Part shown: positions 1-8,767 of the stretch, in pieces
Position numbering within the stretch: position 1 is the stretch's first letter
How the letters are laid out: every line of letters starts with the position of its first letter
From: Sebaldella sp.
GTDB taxonomy: Bacteria > Fusobacteriota > Fusobacteriia > Fusobacteriales > Leptotrichiaceae
Assembly (NCBI GenBank): GCA_018058425.1
Contig: JAGOZX010000022.1
Location: 1-40,822 of the forward strand
DNA: 40,822 nt
Direction: 5' to 3'
Translations under genes and position numbers: made by a program
Notes under the pieces: generated by a model
The model's input: the letters and a program-made list of their open reading frames with translations, nothing else
Told to the model about the DNA's origin: nothing
The model's database searches: none

Positions 1-322
1 ATGTTTATAGTACTTCTAACTATTAAAAAAACTTCCACTTTCTCTCTTCTCTATATTTCTTTCTTTAGCAATAACTCCCTTTTTCTCCATTACTCATTTA
101 TGAAACTTATTTATTAAATTTGGGGATCCGCAATATTAAATGTACTACTCACATATTTAAATAATAATTTTTATTTAGTATTATTCATTTATCTTAAAGT
201 TTACTAAAATTTTTGCATTATTAATATTATTTCTCTCCTCTACTATATTGATACATTTTTCTTATTATGATATTATATAGGGTAAAGAAAACGAAAAGGA
301 TTTTAAATAAAGTGGTGTTTTT
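1..322. other. AT-rich intergenic region before dinB
   Basis: No credible coding region was found on either strand in this stretch. It is very AT-rich with short T-runs. Its only assignable element is the dinB promoter near its right end. A neighbouring gene may lie to the left of the window. Confidence 0.6.
248..276 (+). promoter_or_regulatory. Sigma70-type promoter of dinB
   Basis: TTGATA (248-253) and TATTAT (271-276) are separated by exactly 17 bp, close to the TTGACA/TATAAT consensus. Transcription should start near 283, giving a leader of about 40 nt before the dinB ATG. Prediction from sequence only. Confidence 0.6.
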
Positions 323-1384
323 ATGAAAAGATGTATTTTGCACTATGACATGGATGCTTTTTACGCTTCAATTGAGCAAAGAGACAATCCAAGTTTGAGA
401 GGTAAGACTATTGCAGTGGGAAAAGGTGTTGTTACCACTGCCAGTTATGAAGCTAGAAAATACGGCGTGCATTCAGCTATGCCTACTATTACGGCTAAAA
501 GACTATGTCCTGGTTTGATTCTAGTTCCTGGACGCGTTGACTATTATAGAGAAATAGGACATAAAATTCAAATATTGATTTTATCTCTAACTCATAAGTG
601 TGAGTTTGTTTCTTGTGATGAAGGCTATGTAGATATCACAAGTTATTTGGAAAAGTATACTCCTGAGGAATTTATAAAAAGATTCAAAAGTTCCATATTC
701 AAACAAATGGATCTAACTTGTTCTGTGGGAATTGGATATAATAAGCTTTCTGCTAAACTAGCAAGTGATGCAAATAAGCCAAATGGTCACTATATAATAA
801 AAAATGAAGAAGATTTCCATAATTATGTTAAAGATAAATCTATAGGAATTATTCCCGGTATAGGTAAAAGAAGCTTAGAACCACTTAATAATTTAGGAAT
901 TAAAACTATAAATGATATTTTTAGACTTACACGAAAAGAACTTATTGATTTTTTTGGATTGAATAAAGGAATCCGAATATTTGAACTTGTGAGAGGAATA
1001 GATCATTCTGAAATTGACTTTATATCTGAAAGACAGTCCTATGGCCAAGAAGAGACCTTTAACAGAAACATTGATGATTTAGATGATATTCGTGATACAT
1101 TATTATATCAATCTAATAAGTTGTCATCTATTTTAAAAAATGATAATACTAGTATAAGGACAGTAACTTTAAAAGCAAGATATAGTGATTTTACCACAAT
1201 TACCAGATCAAAATCACTTGCAGAATATACAAGAACACCTGAAGTTATATATAATACTGCTCTTGGACTTTTAAATGATCTAAAAAGAAAAGATTCTTTC
1301 AGATTAATTGGAATTCATATAAGTAATATCTCTAAGAAAGATAAAAATTATGTACAATTGCATTTTAAGAATTTATTTAAATAA
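323..1384 (+). CDS. dinB: DNA polymerase IV (Y-family translesion polymerase)
   Basis: Error-prone Y-family polymerase for bypass of damaged template bases in the cytoplasm. The N-terminus holds the palm motif DMDAFYASIE (D9 metal ligand, F13 steric gate). The second catalytic acidic pair is in SCDEGY (D99, E100). A helix-hairpin-helix thumb follows (SVGIGYNKLSAKLAS, then PGIGKR), and the last ~120 residues form the little-finger domain. At 353 aa it is normal family length (about 350). The catalytic patch reads CDEGY where many Pol IV proteins have IDEAY/VDEAY. A sigma70-type promoter lies just upstream; no LexA-like box was recognised. The shine-dalgarno (SD) site is weak (GTGG). It ends 15 bp before a 49-codon ORF with a strong SD and is probably co-transcribed with it. 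Confidence 0.95.
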   Translation: MKRCILHYDMDAFYASIEQRDNPSLRGKTIAVGKGVVTTASYEARKYGVHSAMPTITAKRLCPGLILVPGRVDYYREIGHKIQILILSLTHKCEFVSCDEGYVDITSYLEKYTPEEFIKRFKSSIFKQMDLTCSVGIGYNKLSAKLASDANKPNGHYIIKNEEDFHNYVKDKSIGIIPGIGKRSLEPLNNLGIKTINDIFRLTRKELIDFFGLNKGIRIFELVRGIDHSEIDFISERQSYGQEETFNRNIDDLDDIRDTLLYQSNKLSSILKNDNTSIRTVTLKARYSDFTTITRSKSLAEYTRTPEVIYNTALGLLNDLKRKDSFRLIGIHISNISKKDKNYVQLHFKNLFK

Positions 1385-1399
1385 AAAGGAGGGTGTTAT

Positions 1400-1549
1400 A
1401 TGGAGTTTTATAAAAAACTTGTAATAAAGATACTTGAAAGAAGCAGCTTAGGCCATGACAATATACTGTTAAAAAAATTACAATCTGGTCATGATTTAAA
1501 TCAAAGAGAAAAACTTGAGCTTGAAGAACTATTTGATCAAATAATTTAA
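1400..1549 (+). CDS. Small 49-residue protein of unknown function
   Basis: A 49-codon ORF with an ATG 7 bp after a strong ribosome binding site (AAAAAGGAGGG, ending at 1393), lying 15 bp after dinB and 48 bp before pepD. The protein is charged and helical in appearance: MEFYKKLVIKILERSSLGHD begins it, and the C-terminal third is rich in Glu, Leu and Lys (for example REKLELEELF). No signal peptide, membrane segment or cysteines. I do not recognise a family. The strong SD and the position between two same-strand genes are the reasons to call it real. Confidence 0.6.
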   Translation: MEFYKKLVIKILERSSLGHDNILLKKLQSGHDLNQREKLELEELFDQII

Positions 1550-1597
1550 ATACATTTATGTTAAAAATACTAAATTATAAGAGATTGGAGTAAATAT

Positions 1598-3058
1598 ATG
1601 AAAAATATAACAAAAGATTTAATGCCACAAAAGGTATTTTATTTCTTTGAAAAAATTAGTGGAATTCCAAGAGGATCAAGAAAAGAAAAAGCTATTAGTG
1701 AATGGTTGGTTGAATTTGCCAATGAACGTAACCTTGAAGTATATAAAGATGAGCATTTAAATGTGGTAATAAAAAAACAAGGATCCACTGGTCATGAAAA
1801 TTTTTCTCCACTTATACTACAAGGACACACAGATATGGTTTGGGAAAAAAATGGAGATAATGCATTTGATTTTGAAACTGAAGGGATAGACCTACTTATA
1901 GATAATGGATTTTTAAAAGCTAATGGAACAACACTAGGAGCTGACAATGGTATTGCTGTTGCTATTGCACTGGCTGTTCTCGATTCTGATGATATTATAC
2001 ATCCTCCATTAGAGGTAGTGTTCACAGCAGATGAAGAAGCTGGAATGTCTGGTGTGGAAAATATAGATGTTTCCATTTTAAAAGGAAAAACAATGTTAAA
2101 CATAGATACTGAAGAAGAAGGAGAAATCTATGTAAGTAGTGCTGGAGGTGCCAGAGTTCAGTTTGATCTTAAATTCATAAAAGATGATAAACTTGAAAAT
2201 TCATCAAATCTATCTTTAAAAATCAAAGGATTAAATGGTGGTCATTCTGGTGCTGATATTGATAAGAATCTAGGTAATTCAATAAAAATTCTATCATTTA
2301 TTTTATCTGGATTATCTAAAAAATTCTCATTTAAACTCTATAATATAAATGGTGGAGATAAAACAAATGCTATCCCTCGTGAGGCTGCTACACTATTAAA
2401 TGTTAAAAACTCTGATAAAGATAGCTTTATAAAAGAAGCCAATATTTTATTTAAAGAGATCAGAGCCGACTATGTAAAAACTGAAAATAGTCTAGCTCTT
2501 GAAATTATCGAATTTGATCAAGAGAATTTATCTCCAATATCATCAGATGATAGTAAAAAAATCATTGACCTTTTATACGAAATACCAAATGGAGTTATAG
2601 TTAATAGTACTAAAATAGAAGGTTTAGTAGAAACTTCACTTAGTTTAGGAGTTTTAAGAACAAAAGAAAATAATATCACTATTGAAATGTTACTAAGAAG
2701 CTCAGTTAACGCTGATCTAAAATCTTTAACAGGGAAACTTGAAGATCTTGCTAAAATTTATAATGCTGACTTTACAGTTGATTCTTCTTATCCTTCATGG
2801 GAATACAATGAAAACTCTAAATTAAGAAAATTATTTATAGATGCCCATAAAGAGGTTTATAATGTAGACCCTAAAATAAAAGCAATTCATGCAGGACTGG
2901 AATGTGGAATTTTTGCAAATAAAATAAAAGATCTTGATGTAATATCTATGGGACCTAATATTTTTGGAGCTCATACACCAGAAGAAAGAATGGAAATAAA
3001 ATCTGTGGAATATACATGGAAGTGGATTTTAAAAGCATTAGAACTATATAATATCTAA
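1598..3058 (+). CDS. pepD: Aminoacyl-histidine dipeptidase (M20C, PepD)
   Basis: Cytosolic di-zinc dipeptidase that cleaves Xaa-His and related dipeptides; peptide nitrogen and carbon supply. Metal ligands of the M20 fold are visible in order: H77 in LQGHTDM, the bridging D116 in GADNG, the catalytic pair E146-E147 in ADEEAGMSG, D170 in NIDTEEEG and H459 in FGAHTPEE. The inserted lid/dimerisation domain (about residues 190-380, starting GLNGGHSGADI) matches the PepD subgroup. The length of 486 aa is typical. SD is TTGGAG, 8 bp before the ATG. It is followed by a perfect 15-bp hairpin terminator. Confidence 0.93.
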   Translation: MKNITKDLMPQKVFYFFEKISGIPRGSRKEKAISEWLVEFANERNLEVYKDEHLNVVIKKQGSTGHENFSPLILQGHTDMVWEKNGDNAFDFETEGIDLLIDNGFLKANGTTLGADNGIAVAIALAVLDSDDIIHPPLEVVFTADEEAGMSGVENIDVSILKGKTMLNIDTEEEGEIYVSSAGGARVQFDLKFIKDDKLENSSNLSLKIKGLNGGHSGADIDKNLGNSIKILSFILSGLSKKFSFKLYNINGGDKTNAIPREAATLLNVKNSDKDSFIKEANILFKEIRADYVKTENSLALEIIEFDQENLSPISSDDSKKIIDLLYEIPNGVIVNSTKIEGLVETSLSLGVLRTKENNITIEMLLRSSVNADLKSLTGKLEDLAKIYNADFTVDSSYPSWEYNENSKLRKLFIDAHKEVYNVDPKIKAIHAGLECGIFANKIKDLDVISMGPNIFGAHTPEERMEIKSVEYTWKWILKALELYNI

Positions 3059-3066
3059 AAAAACAG

Positions 3067-3118
3067 TGTCTCAAAATAGAAATAACTTAATTTTTCATTC
3101 TATTTTGAGACATTTTAA
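3067..3118. terminator. Bidirectional intrinsic terminator (pepD / secreted protein)
   Basis: A perfect 15-bp inverted repeat (TGTCTCAAAATAGAA at 3067-3081, complement at 3098-3112) encloses a 16-nt loop. On the + strand TTTT follows. On the - strand a run of seven T follows (CTGTTTTTTT), so it can end pepD on + and the facing gene at 3251-3883 on -. Confidence 0.8.
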
Positions 3119-3250
3119 TTCTACCCTACTCTATAAAATATCATCTTTTCATAAAGTATATAAAGATAAATAAGACTTTAAATTATTAATTATTTGTTCT
3201 ATACATGTACTTATGTATTATGATAACAGGCTTTTTGATACCCCTTCCAC

Positions 3251-3883
3251 TTATTTACTTCCCAAATTCTCCTCTATAATTCCAATAATCTCTAACATAT
3301 CTAAAGATATTTTCACTACATAATACTTTGAATTTAAATTTGAATAATATGATATTACTTTGATATTATCATTAGTGTAACTTGCTTCTCCACTGCACCT
3401 ATCAGAACAAATTTCTTTTATTTTTTTATTTATTTTTTCATTTGAAAAAACCATTCTTTCTTCATTACTTCTAATACTTATTCCATATAAGCCATCATCC
3501 TTTATAATGTATTTATCTTGTTTTTCATTCACATAAAAAGGTTGTAAAAAAATTACATTTTTACTTATTAGTTTATTTAATTCATTTTTATTTTCAATCA
3601 TCACTTTATGGTCAACATTTTTAATTGTGCCATCATCTTCTATTTTTTCTTTTATATGTTCTTTTTTTATTACTTTCTTACTTATTATTCCATTATTACC
3701 ATACTCCATTAAATATAAATTTTGGTCATACTCTGTATAACTTCCCGGATTGTCATTTTCAATTATTAATGTATAATAACTGTCTTTCATTATACCTAAA
3801 AATATTTCATTTATACGAAGGCTTTCTCCAGGAGTTGCCAAAACCATACAAAATAGTGTAAAATATATAAAGAACTTTTTCAT
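3251..3883 (-). CDS. Exported protein of unknown function (210 aa)
   Basis: The first ~20 residues are a signal peptide (MKKFFIYFTLFCMVLAT), so the product is probably exported to the periplasm. The rest is polar, Lys/Asn/Ile-rich and predicted beta-rich, with a Cys pair in the SDRCSGEAS segment that could form a disulfide with a third Cys nearby. I recognise no family. The ATG follows a strong GGAGG at 7 bp spacing. It is divergent from rnmV with only 47 bp between starts, so the two promoters must overlap or be very compact. Its 3' end faces the bidirectional terminator after pepD. Confidence 0.75.
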   Translation of the reverse strand: MKKFFIYFTLFCMVLATPGESLRINEIFLGIMKDSYYTLIIENDNPGSYTEYDQNLYLMEYGNNGIISKKVIKKEHIKEKIEDDGTIKNVDHKVMIENKNELNKLISKNVIFLQPFYVNEKQDKYIIKDDGLYGISIRSNEERMVFSNEKINKKIKEICSDRCSGEASYTNDNIKVISYYSNLNSKYYVVKISLDMLEIIGIIEENLGSK

Positions 3884-3930
3884 AATAATCCTCCATTTTT
3901 TTACAATAATATAACATAGAAAGGAAAAGA

Positions 3931-4509
3931 ATGAAACCTAAAATAAAAGAAATCATAATTGTAGAAGGAAAAGATGATATAGCAGCAGTTAAACAAGCTG
4001 TGGATGCTCATGTAATTGCAGTGCATGGTTACTCATCTTTTAAAAAGGAAACAATAGAAAAACTAAAAAACATTTCCCTTAATAATGACATCATAGTTTT
4101 AACAGATCCTGATTTTGCTGGAAAAAAAATTAGAGATTTAATAAGTCAAAATATCCCTGATGCTAAACATGCATTTATTAGCCGAACCGAAGGAACAAAA
4201 AAAGGAAATATTGGTGTAGAGAATGCTAATAAAGAAGCTATTATTGAAGCATTAAAAAATTCAAATATAAAATTTCTAAATAAAGAAATTGAAAAACAAT
4301 ATTCTCACAGCGATTTAGTGGATAACAAACTTTGCTATGGAGAAAATTCAAAGCTAAGAAGAGAACAAATTGGAAGTATTTTAAGAATTGGATATTATAA
4401 CAGCAAGCAGCTTCTGAATGCACTAAATAACTTTAATATTTCTAGAGAAATTTTTGATAAAGCAATCAAAGAACTTAATTATATAGCAGAAAGCAGGTAT
4501 AAATTATGA
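3931..4509 (+). CDS. rnmV: Ribonuclease M5 (5S rRNA maturation, Toprim)
   Basis: Endonuclease that trims precursor 5S rRNA in Gram-positive bacteria and fusobacteria. The N-terminal Toprim domain (about residues 5-100) shows the catalytic Glu in IIVEGKDD and the DxD pair in LTDPDFAGKK. The FISRTEGTKKGNIGVENA segment and the C-terminal domain (DNKLCYGENSKLRREQIGSI) are typical of RNase M5. The length of 192 aa fits the family. SD GAAAGGA precedes the ATG. The stop overlaps the start of the downstream lipoprotein gene (ATGA), so the two are translationally coupled. Confidence 0.92.
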   Translation: MKPKIKEIIIVEGKDDIAAVKQAVDAHVIAVHGYSSFKKETIEKLKNISLNNDIIVLTDPDFAGKKIRDLISQNIPDAKHAFISRTEGTKKGNIGVENANKEAIIEALKNSNIKFLNKEIEKQYSHSDLVDNKLCYGENSKLRREQIGSILRIGYYNSKQLLNALNNFNISREIFDKAIKELNYIAESRYKL

Positions 4510-5078
4510 AAAAAATTTTTGTTTTAATATGTCTTTTATTAGTTTTTTCTTGTTCTGAAAAATCAGAACATATTTCTAAAGATGACTATAAAACTTATAA
4601 ATCATTTGTGGAGAATAGTGACTGGTATAAGTCTATATTAAAAAAATCAGGAAAAAATAAAATTGATTTCAAAAAAACAAACTCCAAAGAATTGAGTGAT
4701 CCCATTGATATTATAGATGGATCGAATTATAAAGAAAGTATGGAAAAATATTATATATATTCTCCTAATAAAGAATATATACTTGATCCAAATACATATG
4801 GCTTGGAAATAGACCCTAGAACTAATGAAGAAATGCGTGATGCAGACAGAGCGGTCTTTTTGTATGATTTAAAGAATAATAAAAGTGCTCGTATTTTATT
4901 TATTGGCCCATCTGGGACAATTGATTTAGTTTCATGGATTAATGAGAGTTCTTTCTTTATTATTACAACTGATCATGAGAATGGAGAGAAAAACAATATT
5001 AATATCAAAGTTTATAGTATTGAAGATAATAAAATTTATGAAATTAATGAGTTTTATTCAGAAATAGTTATTAAATAA
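4506..5078 (+). CDS. Lipoprotein of unknown function (190 aa)
   Basis: A lipoprotein signal ends in the lipobox LVFSC with the lipidated Cys at residue 16 (MKKIFVLICLLLVFSC), so the mature protein should be anchored in a membrane. The body is Lys/Asn/Ser-rich. It holds a segment that looks like WD/TolB-type beta structure (YIYSPNKEYILDPNTYG, later GPSGTIDLVSWINESSFFII). No family is recognised with confidence. The start overlaps the rnmV stop by 4 bp. A 12-bp hairpin follows 13 bp after the stop. Confidence 0.75.
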   Translation: MKKIFVLICLLLVFSCSEKSEHISKDDYKTYKSFVENSDWYKSILKKSGKNKIDFKKTNSKELSDPIDIIDGSNYKESMEKYYIYSPNKEYILDPNTYGLEIDPRTNEEMRDADRAVFLYDLKNNKSARILFIGPSGTIDLVSWINESSFFIITTDHENGEKNNINIKVYSIEDNKIYEINEFYSEIVIK

Positions 5079-5091
5079 TTTAATCATAATA

Positions 5092-5119
5092 AAAGGGATT
5101 GTCATAAGACAATCCCTTT
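5092..5119. terminator. Hairpin terminator between convergent genes
   Basis: AAAGGGATTGTC (5092-5103), loop ATAA, and a perfect complement (5108-5119). The trailing T-tracts are short on both strands (TTT on +, TTTT on -). It sits between the + lipoprotein gene and the - symporter gene, so it can serve both. Confidence 0.6.
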
Positions 5120-5120
5120 C

Positions 5121-5150
5121 GAGAGTACACGGTGTACTCTCATAGCCGTG
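5121..5150. repeat. Near-perfect palindrome with alternative hairpin
   Basis: GAGAGTACAC (5121-5130), a central G, then GTGTACTCTC (5132-5141): a 21-bp palindrome abutting the preceding hairpin. CACGG (5128-5132) can instead pair with CCGTG (5146-5150). It is GC-richer than its surroundings. Function unknown: a structured RNA end, a mobile-element end or a protein site are all possible. Confidence 0.55.
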
Positions 5151-5230
5151 AAATACTGACTACTACCTGCAAAAGAATTATAACATAGTTCTATATAAAA
5201 TAGAAAGCTTTTTTTATCACTCTTTTACAC

Positions 5231-6763
5231 TTATTTCCAAACTTCCGTTTCTATTCCTATTTCCTTTGATATAAATCTTCTTCCTTTATTGACATTATAA
5301 TGATCCAATGCCTTAAAGACAATATTTGATCCAATTAAAATAACTGGTACATTGGCAAATACAATCATTATATTTATTAAGTCTGATATATACCATAAAT
5401 TACCTAATTCCAAGCCTGATAAAACTGTTAGTTCCCCAAATGGTACAAATATAACTGCTCCTAACAATCTTATAAATAATATAAACTTTTTATTTGTAGT
5501 TATAAAACTTCCTGATATTTCTGTAAATAATATTAGACCAATTAGTGTCGTAAACGCAAAAAGTCCATAACATAATGAAACAATACACTTAACAATAGCA
5601 TCTAAGCTTTCTCCTGGTATCAAGTATTGGATCGAATTTAGATAAACTGTGAGCTTAGATCCTCTAATAACTTCCCACTCTACTCCGCTTGATCCATTAT
5701 TCCATAAATGTGCCATTACTACCACAAAACCAGTTAGTGTACAAATAACAATAGTATCTAAAAATACTCCAATAGCTTGTACAAAACCTTGTTCACATGG
5801 ATGCTCATTATCAGCAACAGCTGCTGCCATTGTTATAGTTCCTTGACCAGCTTCATTAGACATAAGTCCTCTTTTTATCCCTTGAGCAAGTGCTATTCCA
5901 AAAGCTCCTCCAAATACCGCTTTAGGACTAAATGCTCCCATTATTACTTCTTTAAAAAAATAAGGAACAAGTCTAAAATTAACTGCTATTATAAATAATA
6001 CAATAAGCATATATATTACTGCCATAATTGGTACTAAAACATCAGTTACTTTTGTCACTCTTTTTATTCCCCCAAGTACCGTGAATAAAACTGATATAAA
6101 TATTCCTACTGCTATAATATAATATACATTTGACTGTCTTCCATATTCCTGACCTCCTATTACTTCTGCCACTGAACCAAGTGCTGTAAATAAATGGAAA
6201 GTTTGACCAGGTAATGTAAATAAAGCATAAAAGATAAAACAAACTGATAGTATTATTCCTGCAACTCTCTTATCTCCTAAAATTTTTCTTCCATAGAAAG
6301 GTAATCCTCCAATGTAGTCATTTCCATCTTCTTCTTTAAAAATCTGTGCTAAAACAGATTCTGAAAAAGCTGTAGCCATACCGAAAAATGCAGATACCCA
6401 CATCCAGAAAACTGCTCCAGGGCCTCCTATTGATATAGCTCCTGTAACTCCCATAATATTTCCCGGCCCTACTCTTGTTGCTGAACTTAGTAAAAATGAA
6501 GCCAGCGGACTAACTCCCATTTTTGAACTTTTCTTTTTTATTAAAATTCTAAGTCCCTCTCTAAACCTTGTTATTTGAACAAATTTTGTTCTAATAGTAA
6601 AGTAAATTCCTGATCCTATTAACAAAATAATTGCAAAAGAAAATTTCCCAAGTATTGGTATACTGCTATAAAAACTAAAATTAGTTGGAAAATCCCATAA
6701 AAAATCTGATATTGGTACTATAAACTTAAAAAAATCATTTATTACCGTAAAGATATGTTCCAT
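5231..6763 (-). CDS. Alanine/glycine:cation symporter (AGCS family)
   Basis: Inner-membrane sodium- (or proton-) coupled carrier for alanine/glycine. It has about 10-11 hydrophobic segments and the family signatures SATRVGPGNIMGVTGAISIGG and SNEAGQGTITMAAAVAD. The length of 510 aa is slightly long for the family (440-500), owing to an N-terminal lead before the first membrane span. Start supported by SD AAGGAG about 14 bp upstream. It lies 19 bp downstream of the MalY-like gene on the same strand, so the two form one operon. That pairing suggests amino-acid uptake next to amino-acid breakdown. Confidence 0.93.
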   Translation of the reverse strand: MEHIFTVINDFFKFIVPISDFLWDFPTNFSFYSSIPILGKFSFAIILLIGSGIYFTIRTKFVQITRFREGLRILIKKKSSKMGVSPLASFLLSSATRVGPGNIMGVTGAISIGGPGAVFWMWVSAFFGMATAFSESVLAQIFKEEDGNDYIGGLPFYGRKILGDKRVAGIILSVCFIFYALFTLPGQTFHLFTALGSVAEVIGGQEYGRQSNVYYIIAVGIFISVLFTVLGGIKRVTKVTDVLVPIMAVIYMLIVLFIIAVNFRLVPYFFKEVIMGAFSPKAVFGGAFGIALAQGIKRGLMSNEAGQGTITMAAAVADNEHPCEQGFVQAIGVFLDTIVICTLTGFVVVMAHLWNNGSSGVEWEVIRGSKLTVYLNSIQYLIPGESLDAIVKCIVSLCYGLFAFTTLIGLILFTEISGSFITTNKKFILFIRLLGAVIFVPFGELTVLSGLELGNLWYISDLINIMIVFANVPVILIGSNIVFKALDHYNVNKGRRFISKEIGIETEVWK

Positions 6764-6782
6764 ATTTTCTTCATTTCTCCTT

Positions 6783-7961
6783 TTATTTATATTTTTTTAT
6801 TGCTTTTGATAACCTATTTAGTGCTTCTTCTAGCATATATCTTGGACATGCCACATTAATTCTTTGAAACCCTTCACAGTTTCCACTAAAAGAAAGACCT
6901 GTATTAAGAACTAATTTTGCTTCGTCCTTTATCAATCTATGCAGTTCACTTCCAGTGAGACCTAACTTTCTAAAATCAAGCCATAGTAAATATGTAGCTT
7001 CTGGTCTTTCAAAGCTTATTTCTGGCATATTTTCCTTTATATATTTTTCTGTAAAATCTATATTATCACTTAAATACTCTAATAATTCTCTATACCATTT
7101 TTCACCCTTCGTAAAGCAAGCTTCCATAGCTGCTAAACTAAAAGGAGTATTTCTTTTTATATCTAAAATCCCTAGTTCTTCGTTAAATTTTTTCTGTTCT
7201 TCTTTTCTTGGAAAATGTACAAATGCAGCTTGTAATCCTGCTAAGTTAAAAGTTTTTGCTGCTGAAAAACAAGTTATTGTTATATCTTCTATTTCCTTTG
7301 ATAATAATGTTATAGGTATATATTTATGATTTTTATAAACTATATCTCTCCATATATCATCTGAAATTATTCGTACATCATACTTTAGGCAAATATCTCC
7401 TAGTTTTTGTAACTCTTCCTTTGTCCATACTCTTCCTACTGGATTATGCGGATTACAAAAAATAAAAAACTTTGTTTTTTCATCTTTCGCTTTCTCTTCA
7501 AAATCCTCAAAATCAATACTGTATTTTCCATCTTCTTCTATTAAATTATTTACTAACAATTGTCTTTTATTTTTTTCTACAACACTAAAAAATGGTGGAT
7601 ATACAGGTGCTTGTATTATAAACTTATCTTCTGGATTTGACAGTAATCTGATTAAAATAGATATTGCTGGTATTACTCCTATACAATGTTCTAGTTCATC
7701 TGCTTTTATATCATAATTATGTATTTCCTTTGTCCACTGAACAACACTTTTATAATATTTATCTGATCTAGAAGTATAGCCAAAGATCTTTTGATCGAGT
7801 TTCATTTGTAAAGCTTCTAAAATTTCAGGTGCAGTTTCAAAATCCATATCAGCAATCCACATAGGTAATAAATCCTCATCTGGTTCATTTCTTTTTATTT
7901 CATCCCATTTTGCCGAATTATTATCTTTTCTATTTGTTTTTTTATCAAAGTTATAAGTCAT
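6783..7961 (-). CDS. malY: MalY/PatB-type PLP-dependent cystathionine beta-lyase / aminotransferase
   Basis: Fold-type I PLP enzyme of the MalY/PatB group. It probably cleaves C-S bonds of cystathionine or cysteine, giving pyruvate, ammonia and a thiol. Visible family marks: WIADMDFETAPEI near residue 35, FCNPHNPVGRVW near 169, SDDIWRDIVY near 200 and the PLP lysine K236 in SAAKTFNLAGLQ. The C-terminal RINVACPR carries the carboxylate-binding Arg. The length of 392 aa is typical. A strong promoter lies 30-60 bp upstream, and the AGCS symporter follows in the same operon. Transaminase activity cannot be excluded from sequence. Confidence 0.88.
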   Translation of the reverse strand: MTYNFDKKTNRKDNNSAKWDEIKRNEPDEDLLPMWIADMDFETAPEILEALQMKLDQKIFGYTSRSDKYYKSVVQWTKEIHNYDIKADELEHCIGVIPAISILIRLLSNPEDKFIIQAPVYPPFFSVVEKNKRQLLVNNLIEEDGKYSIDFEDFEEKAKDEKTKFFIFCNPHNPVGRVWTKEELQKLGDICLKYDVRIISDDIWRDIVYKNHKYIPITLLSKEIEDITITCFSAAKTFNLAGLQAAFVHFPRKEEQKKFNEELGILDIKRNTPFSLAAMEACFTKGEKWYRELLEYLSDNIDFTEKYIKENMPEISFERPEATYLLWLDFRKLGLTGSELHRLIKDEAKLVLNTGLSFSGNCEGFQRINVACPRYMLEEALNRLSKAIKKYK

Positions 7962-7992
7962 TTTTTACTCCTTTCAGAAAGTATTCCTTTTA

Positions 7993-8022
7993 AGTATACT
8001 TTATATTTCCCTTACATGTCAA
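7993..8022 (-). promoter_or_regulatory. Sigma70-type promoter of the malY-symporter operon
   Basis: On the minus strand TTGACA (8022-8017) and TATACT (7998-7993) are separated by 18 bp. The malY ATG lies about 30 bp downstream of the -10 after an AAAGGAG SD. Confidence 0.65.
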
Positions 8023-8110
8023 GGTTTTAAGAGTTTCAATTTTATAATTTTTATAACTAGTTTATAATTAAACATCTTTTATTTAGTATGCATACTATAA
8101 TTAAAGAAAT

Positions 8111-8164
8111 AAAAAAACTCCTTAAGCCAAACCACTGATATTCAGTAATTTTACTTAAAGAGTT
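8111..8164 (-). terminator. Terminator of the recA-recX-plsC-rdgB operon
   Basis: Minus-strand hairpin: AACTCTTTAAG (8164-8154) pairs with CTTAAGGAGTT (8126-8116), with an inner extension ACTG/CAGT, and is followed by seven T. It sits 15 bp after the rdgB stop. Confidence 0.8.
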
Positions 8165-8178
8165 TATAAATCTAAAAG

Positions 8179-8766
8179 TTATTTTATAAGTTCATCAAAT
8201 TTTTCCATTAATTTTTTAAATGCTCTTCCTCTGTGACTTACAGATTTTTTTTCATCAGAAGTTGACACTCCAAAGCTTTTTCCTAAATCATCTGATAAAA
8301 ATACTGGATCATATCCAAATCCATTAGTCCCCATTCTACCTGATAATATTTCTCCTTCTGCTTCTCCTCTAAATGAATAGACTTCTCCATTTGGTTTTGC
8401 TATTGAAACTACTGATACAAACTTTGCTTTTCTATTATCTGCATTTTTCATATCAAATAAAAGCTTATCAATATTTTTTTCATCTGTAGCATCTTCTCCT
8501 GAATATCTTGCAGAATATAATCCAGGAGCACCATCTAGATAATCTACACATAATCCTGAATCATCTGAAATAGTCACCATATTTAAATACTTTGAAATTT
8601 CTACAGCTTTTTTCTGTGAATTTTCTTCAAATGTCTCTCCATCTTCTACTACCTCTGGTATATCCTCACTATCTAAGATTGATAAAACTTCCATATTTTT
8701 TCCTTCTACTAATTTTATAAATTCATTTATTTTACCTTTATTTTTTGTTGCTAAAAATATTTTCAT
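8179..8766 (-). CDS. rdgB: XTP/dITP (non-canonical purine NTP) pyrophosphatase
   Basis: House-cleaning enzyme that hydrolyses dITP, XTP and ITP to monophosphates so that deaminated purines do not enter DNA. The HAM1/RdgB signatures are clear: the N-terminal substrate loop FLATKNKGKINEF, the catalytic SDDSGLCVDYLDGAPGLYSAR, GTNGFGYDPVF and SHRGRAF near the C-terminus. The length of 195 aa is typical. It starts one base after the plsC stop, with SD AGAGGAG inside plsC's end. It is the last gene of a recA operon, which fits a DNA-integrity theme. Confidence 0.95.
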   Translation of the reverse strand: MKIFLATKNKGKINEFIKLVEGKNMEVLSILDSEDIPEVVEDGETFEENSQKKAVEISKYLNMVTISDDSGLCVDYLDGAPGLYSARYSGEDATDEKNIDKLLFDMKNADNRKAKFVSVVSIAKPNGEVYSFRGEAEGEILSGRMGTNGFGYDPVFLSDDLGKSFGVSTSDEKKSVSHRGRAFKKLMEKFDELIK

Positions 8767-8767
8767 A

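Noticed and set aside
8111..8164. CCACTG in this hairpin as a possible cobalamin-riboswitch B12 box
   Set aside because: It forms a simple terminator after rdgB with a T-run. None of the other cobalamin riboswitch elements are present, and it is far from the B12 genes.
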